Shown one piece after another: positions 1 to 7,607 of a DNA stretch of 11,993 nucleotides (position 1 is its first letter; every line of letters starts with the position of its first letter). The notes below the pieces were generated by a model, which was not told the origin of the DNA, did no database searches, and saw nothing but the letters and a program-made list of their open reading frames with translations. Position numbers and translations under genes: made by a program. The DNA is taken from NCBI GenBank assembly GCA_949542085.1, contig CATGXW010000005.1, positions 1-11,993 on the forward strand, read 5' to 3'. The stretch is from an uncultured Alphaproteobacteria bacterium (GTDB lineage Bacteria; Pseudomonadota; Alphaproteobacteria; RF32; CAG-239).

Positions 1-264
1 AATCTCCTGCGTCCGACCGGAGGGTTTCTTGGATTCCCTCGGCACTCTGACTTGTGTTGAACGCGGCAGCATGGCATATTCCGCCGTAATCCAACCTTTA
101 TTCTGCCCTTTCAGCCATGCCGGAAGTTTTTCATCAACAGTAGCAGTGCAAACAACATGCGTGTTGCCGTATTTAACCAGACAGGATCCCTCGGCATACG
201 GGTTAAAACGGGGAATAAACTCAATATTGCGGATTTCATTATTTTGACGGTTGGAATGGCGCAT
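1..264 (-). CDS. rph: RNase PH (N-terminal 88 codons; continues off the left edge)
   Basis: Phosphorolytic 3'-5' exoribonuclease that trims tRNA 3' ends using phosphate. The minus-strand frame is open from an ATG at 264 to base 1, giving the first 88 residues of a protein usually about 240 long. Diagnostic segments are MR at the start, AEGSCLVKYGNT (24-35), VVCTATVDEKLP (37-48), GWITAEYAMLPRST (57-70) and SGRTQEI (82-88). Arg84 in the last segment matches the conserved phosphate-site arginine of the family. The start is supported by a GGAAG-type Shine-Dalgarno at 272-276, about 7 nt from the ATG. An inverted repeat lies directly upstream (276-298). In many alphaproteobacteria rph is followed by rdgB and hemW, which would lie outside this window. 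The family call is secure; the C-terminal half is not visible. Confidence 0.95.
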   Translation of the reverse strand, partial: MRHSNRQNNEIRNIEFIPRFNPYAEGSCLVKYGNTHVVCTATVDEKLPAWLKGQNKGWITAEYAMLPRSTQVRVPRESKKPSGRTQEI

Positions 265-275
265 TTCTTTTCTTC

Positions 276-298
276 CATAACAATTAAGACCTGTTATG
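276..298. repeat. Inverted repeat in the rph leader
   Basis: CATAACA (276-282) and TGTTATG (292-298) form perfect 7-bp arms around a 9-nt loop. In the rph transcript this would be a hairpin whose 3' arm touches the first base of the rph Shine-Dalgarno, so it could mask the ribosome site or bind a repressor. It is not followed by a U tract in either direction, so it is not an obvious terminator. Its function is unknown. Confidence 0.4.
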
Positions 299-353
299 AA
301 GACTACGCCATAAACACCGATTCGGCAACGACTTTTTATAAATAAGCCAAGCT

Positions 354-2387
354 TTAGAGATGTCCGCTCACCAAAAGATTATGATATTTATAAACCGAAC
401 CGTCTTCCACATTCCAGCTAAAATCTTTAGCCATGGCATGACGTTTCATATTATCAATCTCATCCGGCTTCAGATAAAAGCACTTCAAAGCTTTCTCCAG
501 TGTTTCCGTATAAGCGTTTTCATTATTCTTCAAACGTTGCGCAGTAAGATTGTTACCGTAGACACGACGTTTTTGAGTGAAGAAAACCTCTGTTCTGAAG
601 CCATCGACCCCATCATCAATCGTATCAACCAAACCGCCTGTAGACATTGCAATCGGTAATGCGCCCTTGGCCATGGCCTCCATTTGCGTCAAACCGCAAG
701 GCTCAAACCGGCAAGGCATCATGTAAAAATCAGATGCCAACTGAACCGCATACGCAAATTCGTCTTTATATCCGTGAAAAACGAATATTCTTTTTGCGAT
801 TGTCTTATTAACCTCGGCAACTTTATCTTTAAGCTTGGTCAACATGTCAAAATAGTTGATATCTCCGGCACCGCCCAAAATAAATATCGGACTGCGTCCC
901 CGCAAATGCGTAAACTTATGCGCCAAATTCAAAATCGCCTGAGCGGCAATATCATACCCTTTTTGTTCAACCAATCGACTGGTTGCACAAATAACCGGTA
1001 TCTTGTCCGCCTCGTCCAACGCGTCGGAAACATCATCAAACTTATAAATATCAACCAGAGGAATGACTTTCTGTTTATAATCTTTATCCGTTGCGATTTT
1101 GGATATCAGACGAATAAACTCTTTCTTATTTTCATTTTTAGCGGCAAGATTGTTTTCATCAAACACCTGAAAAGAAAATTCTCCAAAATACGAATTAATT
1201 TTATCTATCTTCGCTTTATTCGGGGAAATCAACTTTTTATCATAACCGTTAACAATGCCGAAGAAATTGCGGTGATCTTTACGAATTTTCAAAATATCGC
1301 GAAAATCAAAACCAAAACCCAACTCCTTGGACACTTCTTCCAGATAATTTTTGGAAACAGTCACAACCCTGTCGGCAAGATGAAAATTGCAAGACGCCTG
1401 ATTATAGCAATCATAAACAATCAAAGTGTTTGTCGCGCGGGGATTGCTGTTTTTGATGGCTTTCGCATTTTTGAAAACCGTTGACGCCAAATGTTCATAC
1501 AAGGAATTCAGGATATGCGACGTATTATCATAATCCCACCCCTGATAACCAAGGTGATGCGCAATGTGAACCACCGGAATACTTTTGATTGTTGTCGCCA
1601 AAGCCTCCGACATTGAACCATCATCAACCTGAGCCGTTGTAAAATATTTCAACAAACCGGCCAAAGCGCCACTGTGCCAATCATTGGCAATAATCACATT
1701 CGGAAAATCTATCTCTTTTAAGGGCTTTTCGCACAAACTCTTAATCAGGATATAAACGGCTTTTGAAAAGAAAGCAAAACGCTCAACTTCATTAATGTTA
1801 AAATGATTTTTGACATAACATCCGTCTTGAGCCGGCGGATTGTCCTTATGCGGCGTAATATCAAAAAAGCGATCACTGGCCAAAAAGACATACCGGACAT
1901 TACCATTCTTCCCGACATAAACCTGAACCTTGTATCTGACCAAGGCTGACTTGTCATTAAAGAAAGGCACCTCAATTGTTCTGACTTCACTTAAATCAAT
2001 AGAAAGATGCTCCGCCCCGTGATAGGTGGCGCCATTTTTTTCATCTTTCTTCTTTCCGGTGTTTCCCAAATACAGAGGAGTAACAATAACAAGCTCCTCG
2101 CCTTTATCACCAAAACAACTGTTAAACGCTTCGGGCAACTCTGAAGCAATCATTCCCAATCCGCCACACTTCATAAACGTCGCCGTTTCAGCGGAAACCA
2201 TCCATCCGTGAACAGAATTTATCAACGGCCAAGGCGTTTTACCCAAGCATTGAACTTTTGAAAGATTTTGAATTTCCTGAAAATAGGGATTATTGGTTAC
2301 CCCATAGGTAAGAGATAATTTTTTCTTGTTAAAATCTTTTGTTAACAATTTAGACGTGCTATTCGTTTCCGGTATAACCGTATTCAT
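354..2387 (-). CDS. glgA: Glycogen/starch synthase (GT5 family), unusually long
   Basis: Transfers glucose from ADP-glucose (possibly UDP-glucose) to the non-reducing end of an alpha-1,4-glucan in the cytoplasm. The 677 residues carry the GT5 pattern in order: KCGGLG (73-78, the K-x-G-G-L nucleotide-sugar motif, with Cys where Thr is usual), ANDWHSG (234-240), HIAHHLGYQG (274-283), DRVVTVS (339-345), GIVNGYD (377-383), TSRLVEQKGYD (469-479), EPCGLTQ (562-568, with the conserved catalytic-site Glu) and STGGLVDT (582-589). Bacterial GlgA is usually about 480 residues. The extra length lies in an N-terminal extension of about 55 residues and in insertions, including a charged linker near 390-460 between the two Rossmann domains. 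No signal peptide is seen. It lies 89 bp upstream of rph on the same strand and diverges from grpE. No glgB, glgC or glgP is in the window. A Shine-Dalgarno-like GGAAG lies upstream of the ATG at 2387. Confidence 0.9.
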   Translation of the reverse strand: MNTVIPETNSTSKLLTKDFNKKKLSLTYGVTNNPYFQEIQNLSKVQCLGKTPWPLINSVHGWMVSAETATFMKCGGLGMIASELPEAFNSCFGDKGEELVIVTPLYLGNTGKKKDEKNGATYHGAEHLSIDLSEVRTIEVPFFNDKSALVRYKVQVYVGKNGNVRYVFLASDRFFDITPHKDNPPAQDGCYVKNHFNINEVERFAFFSKAVYILIKSLCEKPLKEIDFPNVIIANDWHSGALAGLLKYFTTAQVDDGSMSEALATTIKSIPVVHIAHHLGYQGWDYDNTSHILNSLYEHLASTVFKNAKAIKNSNPRATNTLIVYDCYNQASCNFHLADRVVTVSKNYLEEVSKELGFGFDFRDILKIRKDHRNFFGIVNGYDKKLISPNKAKIDKINSYFGEFSFQVFDENNLAAKNENKKEFIRLISKIATDKDYKQKVIPLVDIYKFDDVSDALDEADKIPVICATSRLVEQKGYDIAAQAILNLAHKFTHLRGRSPIFILGGAGDINYFDMLTKLKDKVAEVNKTIAKRIFVFHGYKDEFAYAVQLASDFYMMPCRFEPCGLTQMEAMAKGALPIAMSTGGLVDTIDDGVDGFRTEVFFTQKRRVYGNNLTAQRLKNNENAYTETLEKALKCFYLKPDEIDNMKRHAMAKDFSWNVEDGSVYKYHNLLVSGHL

Positions 2388-2459
2388 TTCTCAACTTCCA
2401 GAAGCAAAAAAATAATTCCAATCTTGCGTCTGATTCCAGACATTTTTAATATGTTTATA

Positions 2460-2488
2460 AATAAAACCTAACAGTCTTGACTTGTCAA
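2460..2488 (-). promoter_or_regulatory. Putative sigma70-type promoter for glgA
   Basis: On the minus strand TTGACA (2488-2483, a perfect -35) is followed after 17 nt by TTTATT (2465-2460), a modest -10. It sits 73 bp upstream of the glgA ATG. The -35 is one arm of the palindrome at 2476-2489. Sequence match only. Confidence 0.4.
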
Positions 2489-2489
2489 G
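2476..2489. promoter_or_regulatory. Palindrome containing divergent -35 boxes
   Basis: CTTGAC-TT-GTCAAG has 6-bp arms and a 2-nt centre. The left arm supplies TTGACT for rightward transcription (grpE), and the right arm, read on the minus strand, supplies TTGACA for glgA. Two RNA polymerases could not occupy both -35 elements at once, so the promoters should compete. The site could also be an operator. No CIRCE element (TTAGCACTC-type) is visible. Confidence 0.5.
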
Positions 2490-2505
2490 CATTAGTCACT
2501 AAATT
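2477..2505 (+). promoter_or_regulatory. grpE: Putative sigma70-type promoter for grpE
   Basis: TTGACT (2477-2482), a 17-nt spacer and TAAATT (2500-2505) form a reasonable vegetative promoter ending 45 bp before the grpE ATG. The CTTGA start also resembles the -35 of alphaproteobacterial heat-shock sigma-32 promoters, but no CCCCAT-like -10 is visible, so heat-shock control is not shown. Confidence 0.45.
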
Positions 2506-2550
2506 TCATACAGATATATCACAAGTCTGCAACATTTAAAGAGAGATGAC

Positions 2551-3141
2551 ATGACAAAAAATAAAAAAGGATTTGATGACGATACTTTTGAAGAACAGAA
2601 AAACAACGACGTAGAAAATTTACCCGAAGAAGAACCGGATTCCGAAGACCTCGAAACCCAAGAAACGGATACGGAAATCGAGGAACTTCAAAATGAAATC
2701 CGCAAACTGAAAGAAGACTATCTTCGCGCCTTTGCCGATGCGGAAAACACAAAAAAGCGTTGCGCTCAAGAGATTGAAAAAAACAATAAATACGCCATCT
2801 CTTCTTTTGGCAAAAGCTTGCTTTCCGTTGCCGACAATTTGCATCGTGCCATTGACGCTGTCAGCCATGATGAAAACAACGAAAGCTGTCAGGCTCTGCT
2901 CAAAGGCGTTGAGCTGACAGAAGCCGAACTGACCAAGGTTTTCAACAAATTCGGCATCGTAAAAATGGATATTATGGGACAAATCTTCGACCCCAACTTC
3001 CATCAAGTTGTCCAAGAAGTTGATGACGCCACAAAACCGGCGGGAACAGTCATCGCCGAGCTGCAACCGGGCTATATGCTGAACGACAGACTGCTGAGAG
3101 AAGCCATGGTGGTTGTCACCAAAGGCGGACTGTCCGAATAA
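2551..3141 (+). CDS. grpE: GrpE, nucleotide exchange factor for DnaK
   Basis: Cytoplasmic dimeric co-chaperone that releases ADP from DnaK. The 196-residue length is typical. Residues 1-45 are highly acidic and probably disordered. Residues from about 45 to 105 (containing IEELQNEIRKLKEDYLRAFA and NTKKRC) form the long helical coiled coil of the dimer. The C-terminal beta domain carries FNKFGIVKMD, the signature-like IFDPNFHQVVQEV, GTVIAELQPGYMLNDRLLREA and the ending VVVTKGG. The ATG at 2551 is preceded by AAAGAGAG at 2538-2545. In many alphaproteobacteria grpE follows hrcA; here hrcA is absent and glgA lies upstream in the opposite direction. The gene is alone in its transcript, with its own promoter and a strong terminator 20 bp after the stop. 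dnaK/dnaJ are not in the window. Confidence 0.96.
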   Translation: MTKNKKGFDDDTFEEQKNNDVENLPEEEPDSEDLETQETDTEIEELQNEIRKLKEDYLRAFADAENTKKRCAQEIEKNNKYAISSFGKSLLSVADNLHRAIDAVSHDENNESCQALLKGVELTEAELTKVFNKFGIVKMDIMGQIFDPNFHQVVQEVDDATKPAGTVIAELQPGYMLNDRLLREAMVVVTKGGLSE

Positions 3142-3160
3142 AGCTGATAAAAAGGTATGT

Positions 3161-3195
3161 AAAACCGGATTCCCTCATCCGGTTTTTTATTTTTC
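3161..3195 (+). terminator. Rho-independent terminator of grpE
   Basis: AAAACCGGAT (3161-3170), a 6-nt loop and ATCCGGTTTT (3177-3186) form a perfect 10-bp stem, followed by a T-rich tail to 3194. It separates grpE from the lptF operon. Confidence 0.9.
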
Positions 3196-3259
3196 AACAG
3201 ATATGCGAGATTCTTTGCATTAACGTAAAAATTTTGTTTCTTTGGTAATATATTTTGTT

Positions 3260-3265
3260 TATACT
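3260..3265 (+). promoter_or_regulatory. Putative -10 box of the lptF operon
   Basis: TATACT (5 of 6 to TATAAT) ends 7 nt before the lptF ATG, so initiation at the usual distance would start the mRNA at or next to the start codon. There is no clear -35 at 16-18 nt (the region is T-rich, TTTCTT-like). TAATAT at 3246-3251 is a second -10 candidate that would leave a short leader. Confidence 0.35.
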
Positions 3266-3272
3266 CTTTGGC

Positions 3273-4409
3273 ATGAAAAAGCTAAACACATATATCGCCA
3301 AACAAATTTTAGTCGGTTTTGCCTTGGTTTCCTTCTCGTTGATGTCAATCATCTGGTTGACACAGTCGTTGCGTTTTGTAGACCTCATAACCAATAAAGG
3401 GATTGCCGTCAGCCTGTTCGCCAAACTGACATCACTGCTGATGCCGCGTATATTTTCCATTTTATCCCCTATCTCTTTGTTTGCTGCAGTCCTGTTCGTA
3501 TACAACCGTATGCTGTCTGATCGGGAACTCGTGGTCATGAAAGCTGCGGGAATTAGCCCTTGGCAAAATGCCAAACCGGCAGTCTTCGTCGGACTGCTGA
3601 TGGCTGTTTTTAATTTTTATAACCTGAACAGTCTCATCCCTGCCGCTGAAAGCGAATTCAAAGAACTGCAATGGCAGGTCAAAAACGATGTTTCACATCT
3701 GATGTTTCGTGAAGGTGAGTTCACAACATTACAAAACAACCTCACGGTATTTATTACATCGCACGAAAAAGACGGTTCCATCCGCGGTATTCTGATTAAC
3801 GATGAGCGCAACCCCAAAACAAAATCAACGGTTTCGGCGGAATTAGGACGGATTATTTATACGGAAAAAGGCCCCCGCATTATTCTTGTCCATGGCAGTC
3901 GTCAGGAAATAGACCGCAGAACAAACCAGTTCACCTCAATAACTTTTGATCGTTATTCCGTCGACTTCGGCGCAAAAGAAACAACCAACCGTAAAGAAGC
4001 CGGTGTCAGAGAAAAAACACTGTCAGAACTTCTGTTTGCCGCGGATAATCCGGGGCTTTCTTCCAAAGAAGTCGGCCGTTACGTTGTTGAAGGAAACAAA
4101 CGTTTCACAACACCGCTGCTTAATATCGTTTTTGCATTGATGGCCTGCACGGGACTGTTGGTCGGCAACTTCAATCGTCGCGGACAAATAAAAATCGTTT
4201 CCATTTCTGTCGCCGCCATGATTGTTATTCAGGCTTTAGATTTGTCTTTCGGCAACTTGGCATCAAAACATTTGGCTTGGTTACCGGCTGTTTACCTAAA
4301 CCTGCTCATTCCTTTCGGCACATGCATTTACTTGCTCAACTGCTACTGTCCGGCACTGTTTGGAAAAAAGAAAAAAAGAATGCCTTTCTCAGGAGAGGAC
4401 AATGACTAA
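3273..4409 (+). CDS. lptF: LPS export ABC transporter permease, LptF type
   Basis: Inner-membrane permease of the LptB2FG complex, which extracts lipopolysaccharide and passes it to the periplasmic Lpt bridge. The 378 residues show the YjgP/YjgQ layout: membrane segments near 12-33, 57-80 and 102-122, a periplasmic beta-jellyroll domain (about 125-275), then segments near 280-299, 306-326 and 336-358. SDRELVVMKAAGIS (82-95) is the cytoplasmic coupling-helix region that contacts LptB. The pattern REGEF...LTVFI followed by RGILINDE resembles LptF rather than LptG. I chose ATG 3273; a TTG at 3255 in frame would add six residues but has no better ribosome site. No Shine-Dalgarno precedes the ATG. 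The 3' end overlaps lptD by 8 bp. In related genomes lptG usually sits between lptF and lptD; it is missing here. Confidence 0.88.
   Translation: MKKLNTYIAKQILVGFALVSFSLMSIIWLTQSLRFVDLITNKGIAVSLFAKLTSLLMPRIFSILSPISLFAAVLFVYNRMLSDRELVVMKAAGISPWQNAKPAVFVGLLMAVFNFYNLNSLIPAAESEFKELQWQVKNDVSHLMFREGEFTTLQNNLTVFITSHEKDGSIRGILINDERNPKTKSTVSAELGRIIYTEKGPRIILVHGSRQEIDRRTNQFTSITFDRYSVDFGAKETTNRKEAGVREKTLSELLFAADNPGLSSKEVGRYVVEGNKRFTTPLLNIVFALMACTGLLVGNFNRRGQIKIVSISVAAMIVIQALDLSFGNLASKHLAWLPAVYLNLLIPFGTCIYLLNCYCPALFGKKKKRMPFSGEDND
4391..4398 (+). promoter_or_regulatory. Ribosome binding site that fixes the lptD start
   Basis: AGGAGAGG ends 3 nt before ATG 4402. This strong Shine-Dalgarno, inside the end of lptF, favours ATG 4402 over an in-frame TTG at 4360 and implies translational coupling to lptF. 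Confidence 0.75.
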
Positions 4410-6663
4410 CCGCTCTCCTTTGTACTATCGTCTGCTTCTTTCTCTGGGCTTTTCGGTCTTTTTCCTGTCCAACACTCAGGCCTCCACCAAAACAACCGCG
4501 ATAAACACAGCCAAAAGCTTTGCCGAAACCGCCGCCAAAAGTTTTGAGCCCTCAATGAACATGACGGACATTGTTCCCTCAGAAAAAGAAATGAAGTCTC
4601 AGGAAAAGGATCAGGATATTCATTTCAGCGCCGATGAAATAGAAAACGATCAGGAAAACAACACCATCACCGCCAAGGGGCGTGTTGAAATCATTCGAGA
4701 CAACATGACCTTGTTCGCCGACAAGGTGACATATAATCAAGAAAAAGATGTTGTAACCGCTAATGGCGATGTGGTTCTGGTTGAAAAAGATGGCAATGTT
4801 ATTTTTTCGGACGAGGTAGTCTTAACCGATAAAATGACCCAAGGCGAAATGCAAAACATCAAAGTCATTATGAAAGACAAAACACGCATCGCGGCCCAAT
4901 CTTTCCGTCGCGGCAAAAAAGACAAAAAAATCATGTCTAATGTTGTGTATACCCCCTGTGATGTTTGTAAGGATGAAAACCCTCTTTGGCAAATCAAGGC
5001 AAAAAAAATTGAACACAACGCTGAAACACAGGATATTCATTACCAAAACGCCTACTTGGAACTAAAGGGCGTCCCCGTCTTGTACACTCCTTTTCTGTCT
5101 CATCCAGATCCAACGGTCAAACGCCGCTCGGGTTTTCTGTTTCCGAAACTAAGCACCAACAGCTATCTGGGAGCGGCTATCCAGCCTCGTTATTTTTGGA
5201 GCATCTCCGATCAGGAAAATATTTTATTTAATCCGATTCTAACCAGCGACAAAGGCGTTGTGGCCGGTGCAGAATACAGAAAATATTTTTATCGGGGCAA
5301 CTTAAGCACGTCAGGAAGCTACTTGCGAGACCCTGACAACAAAGATGAAAGAGGCAACCTCTTTTTAACAGGGCGTTATGAAGTCAATGACTTCTGGACC
5401 GCAGATACCGACATCAACTACGCTTCGGACAGCGCATACTTGAAAGACCTTTCTTTGCCGAAAAAAGACGATGCCTGGCTAACCTCCAGAGCCTCTCTGC
5501 AAGGATTCGACAACCGCAACTACGCCACGATTGACGCCTACTACTACACCTTACTGAGTTATGACCTGAGAGATGCGGACAAACCAACCGTCGTCCCGTT
5601 ATTTAACTATGAAAACTACAGTGATCCCAACAAATACGGGGCTTACACAAAAACCACCCTCAACATGGCTTCTGTTACTTGGGATGAAGGAGGTTCCAGC
5701 CAACGAGCAACCATGATAAATTCATGGAACCTGCCCTACACCAGCCCATACGGTGAAAAATATAAATTAGCGGCTTCCGTCAAATCAGACCTTTTCTACG
5801 TTGATGACTATAGCTTTGAAAAAGACTCTCCCTTTACTGGTGCCGTCGGCCGAATTTTCCCGCAATTAGGATTGGAATGGCGATTGCCGTTCGTTCGAGC
5901 CACCGAAGATTCCCGCCAGATTTTGGAACCTGTTATCGTCGGTGTTGCCGCACCTGACGGTGATAACAAAATCAACAAAATCCCCAATCAGGACAGTCAG
6001 GACGTCGATTTGGACGACAGCAACATTTTAGACTTGGACCGTTATGCCGGTTATGACCGTAACGATGACGGCAGCCGCATCAGCTATGGTATCAACTGGA
6101 GCGCTTACGGAAACAAATACGGTCGCACATCAGCATTTTTGGCGCAAAGTTATAAATTTAACAAACACGAAAGTTTTACCGAAACGGAAGGACAGAATGG
6201 AAAATTTACCAATTATGTCGGACGTATCTACGCTTCTCCTAACGAATATTTCGATATGAACTACCGCTTTAAGCTGGACAAAGAAGATTATGAACTGACA
6301 TATAACGAATTGTCGTCAACATTCGGACCGGAAATATTGCGGGCATATGTCGGCTACATATACTTTAAAGCTAATGAATCAGAGGCTAATTCTTTAGACT
6401 ATGGTCGGGAAAGAAAAGAATTGTACACATCTTTGTCCGCGAAATTAACCAAAGATTGGTCTCTCAGCATCTACAACCGTCAAGACCTGACCAAAAACGG
6501 CGGATCTTTGGAACACGGCGGTACCCTCACCTATGAAGATGAATGTTCACGCTTCCAATTTATTATGCGCAAAGACAATTCCAACGACCCGAACTATGAA
6601 GGTGATTTTGAACTAAGTTTTGCTTTCTATCTCAAAACACTGGGTGGAACCGGAGCAAAATAA
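4402..6663 (+). CDS. lptD: LPS-assembly outer-membrane protein LptD
   Basis: Outer-membrane barrel that, plugged by LptE, inserts lipopolysaccharide into the outer leaflet. The 753 residues from ATG 4402 begin with a signal peptide (RLLLSLGFSVFFLS, likely cleaved after Ala27). A Lys/Glu-rich stretch follows, then the LptA/OstA-like periplasmic jellyroll from about 73 (ADEIENDQENNTITAKGRVE). Next come YTPCDVC (C186, C189) and NPLWQIKAKKIEHN, then the LptD barrel region from about 200, with repeated aromatic beta strands to the C-terminus. There are three cysteines: C186, C189 and C715 (YEDECSRF). E. coli has four, with paired C-terminal cysteines, so only one interdomain disulfide is possible here. 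Starting upstream at TTG 4360 would put a charged segment ahead of the signal peptide and is unlikely. surA follows after 21 bp. Confidence 0.93.
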   Translation: MTNRSPLYYRLLLSLGFSVFFLSNTQASTKTTAINTAKSFAETAAKSFEPSMNMTDIVPSEKEMKSQEKDQDIHFSADEIENDQENNTITAKGRVEIIRDNMTLFADKVTYNQEKDVVTANGDVVLVEKDGNVIFSDEVVLTDKMTQGEMQNIKVIMKDKTRIAAQSFRRGKKDKKIMSNVVYTPCDVCKDENPLWQIKAKKIEHNAETQDIHYQNAYLELKGVPVLYTPFLSHPDPTVKRRSGFLFPKLSTNSYLGAAIQPRYFWSISDQENILFNPILTSDKGVVAGAEYRKYFYRGNLSTSGSYLRDPDNKDERGNLFLTGRYEVNDFWTADTDINYASDSAYLKDLSLPKKDDAWLTSRASLQGFDNRNYATIDAYYYTLLSYDLRDADKPTVVPLFNYENYSDPNKYGAYTKTTLNMASVTWDEGGSSQRATMINSWNLPYTSPYGEKYKLAASVKSDLFYVDDYSFEKDSPFTGAVGRIFPQLGLEWRLPFVRATEDSRQILEPVIVGVAAPDGDNKINKIPNQDSQDVDLDDSNILDLDRYAGYDRNDDGSRISYGINWSAYGNKYGRTSAFLAQSYKFNKHESFTETEGQNGKFTNYVGRIYASPNEYFDMNYRFKLDKEDYELTYNELSSTFGPEILRAYVGYIYFKANESEANSLDYGRERKELYTSLSAKLTKDWSLSIYNRQDLTKNGGSLEHGGTLTYEDECSRFQFIMRKDNSNDPNYEGDFELSFAFYLKTLGGTGAK

Positions 6664-6684
6664 AGCGTTTGAAAAGGAGAAAAA

Positions 6685-7605
6685 ATGAAAAAAAGAATTC
6701 TGTTTTTGATTTTGGCACTAGGCTTGATGACACCAAACATCTGCCGAGCCGAGACGTTAAAAATTGTTGCCTTGGTCAACGGAGAAATCATCTCCAGCGA
6801 AGACATGCAAAATAGAATAAACGCTTTTTTACTCAATACCAATATTCCTTATAATGCTCAGACAAAAAACATGATAGCGCAAAGAGTTTTGAACAGCGCC
6901 ATCGATGAAAAAATCAAACTGCAGGAAGCCGCCAAAAACGGAATAGAAATCAAACCCGAAGAAGTAACGGCCGCCCTTCGCCAGTTTGAAAAATCTCACA
7001 ATATTCCGACAGGCCAGCTCAACAGTATTCTCAAACAGGCCAATGTTAGCAAAGAGACGTTTTCCGAACAAATAAAGTCCGATTTGGCATGGCTGCGCCT
7101 TGTTCGAAAAAAAGCGGCTTTTGAAGGCTCTCCGACTCAAAAAGAAATAGAAAAAGCATTAAGCGAAGCCAAAGAGGATTTAACCACCCCTAAATATCTG
7201 GTATCCGAAATTTTTATAAAGAAAGACAATGCCAAAAACCTCAACGACTTAGTTTATAACCTGCGCAATGACAATCGGTTTGAGTTATATGCCATGCAGT
7301 TCTCTGACAGCCCCAGCGCAGCCAATGGCGGCAATCTCGGCTGGGTCAATCAGGGAAAACTCCCTTTCGCGTTGGAATCAACGCTCAAAAAAATGAAAGA
7401 AGGCGGAATCAGCGATCCGGTGATGGTCGGTGAAGGATACTATATTTTGAAACTGCAAAAAACATTTGATCCGAAGAAAGACAAACCGGAAATTCCGGAT
7501 GAAAAAACAATAAAAACATTTCTCGAAAATCAAAAAATGGAAGCAACATCAAAAAAATTGCTGCAAAACCTTCGTCAACAGGCTGTTATTGAAATCAGGA
7601 ATTAA
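6685..7605 (+). CDS. surA: SurA-like periplasmic chaperone/peptidyl-prolyl isomerase
   Basis: Periplasmic chaperone for unfolded outer-membrane proteins, LptD being a known client in E. coli. The 306 residues start with a signal peptide (KKRILFLILALGLM, probable cleavage after Ala22). The SurA N-domain follows, with VALVNGEIISSEDMQNRI (28-45) and helices to about 150. One parvulin domain spans about 170-260, with LVSEIFIKK, FSDSPSAANGGNLGWV (206-221) and ISDPVMVGEGYYILKL. E. coli SurA (428 residues) has two parvulin domains; a single-domain form is common in alphaproteobacteria. A strong Shine-Dalgarno, AAGGAGA, ends 4 nt before the ATG. It lies 21 bp after lptD and 2 bp before rsmA, so one operon is likely. 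pdxA, often between surA and rsmA, is absent. Confidence 0.9.
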   Translation: MKKRILFLILALGLMTPNICRAETLKIVALVNGEIISSEDMQNRINAFLLNTNIPYNAQTKNMIAQRVLNSAIDEKIKLQEAAKNGIEIKPEEVTAALRQFEKSHNIPTGQLNSILKQANVSKETFSEQIKSDLAWLRLVRKKAAFEGSPTQKEIEKALSEAKEDLTTPKYLVSEIFIKKDNAKNLNDLVYNLRNDNRFELYAMQFSDSPSAANGGNLGWVNQGKLPFALESTLKKMKEGGISDPVMVGEGYYILKLQKTFDPKKDKPEIPDEKTIKTFLENQKMEATSKKLLQNLRQQAVIEIRN

Positions 7606-7607
7606 AA

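Noticed and set aside
29-345. Two short plus-strand frames at the left edge
   Set aside because: They are mostly antisense to rph, which matches RNase PH residue by residue. They show no ribosome site or family match.
684-1484. A 266-codon open frame on the plus strand
   Set aside because: It lies wholly inside glgA on the opposite strand. The translation is rich in Ile, Asn and Arg with no recognisable motif, and glgA matches its family along its full length.
2428-2441. GTCTG-ATTC-CAGAC inverted repeat in the glgA leader
   Set aside because: Five-bp arms in an AT-rich leader are expected by chance, and no regulatory signal overlaps it clearly.
4360-4401. Extended start of LptD at TTG 4360
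   Set aside because: It would place a lysine/glutamate-rich segment ahead of the signal peptide. ATG 4402 has an excellent Shine-Dalgarno and leaves the signal peptide at the N-terminus.
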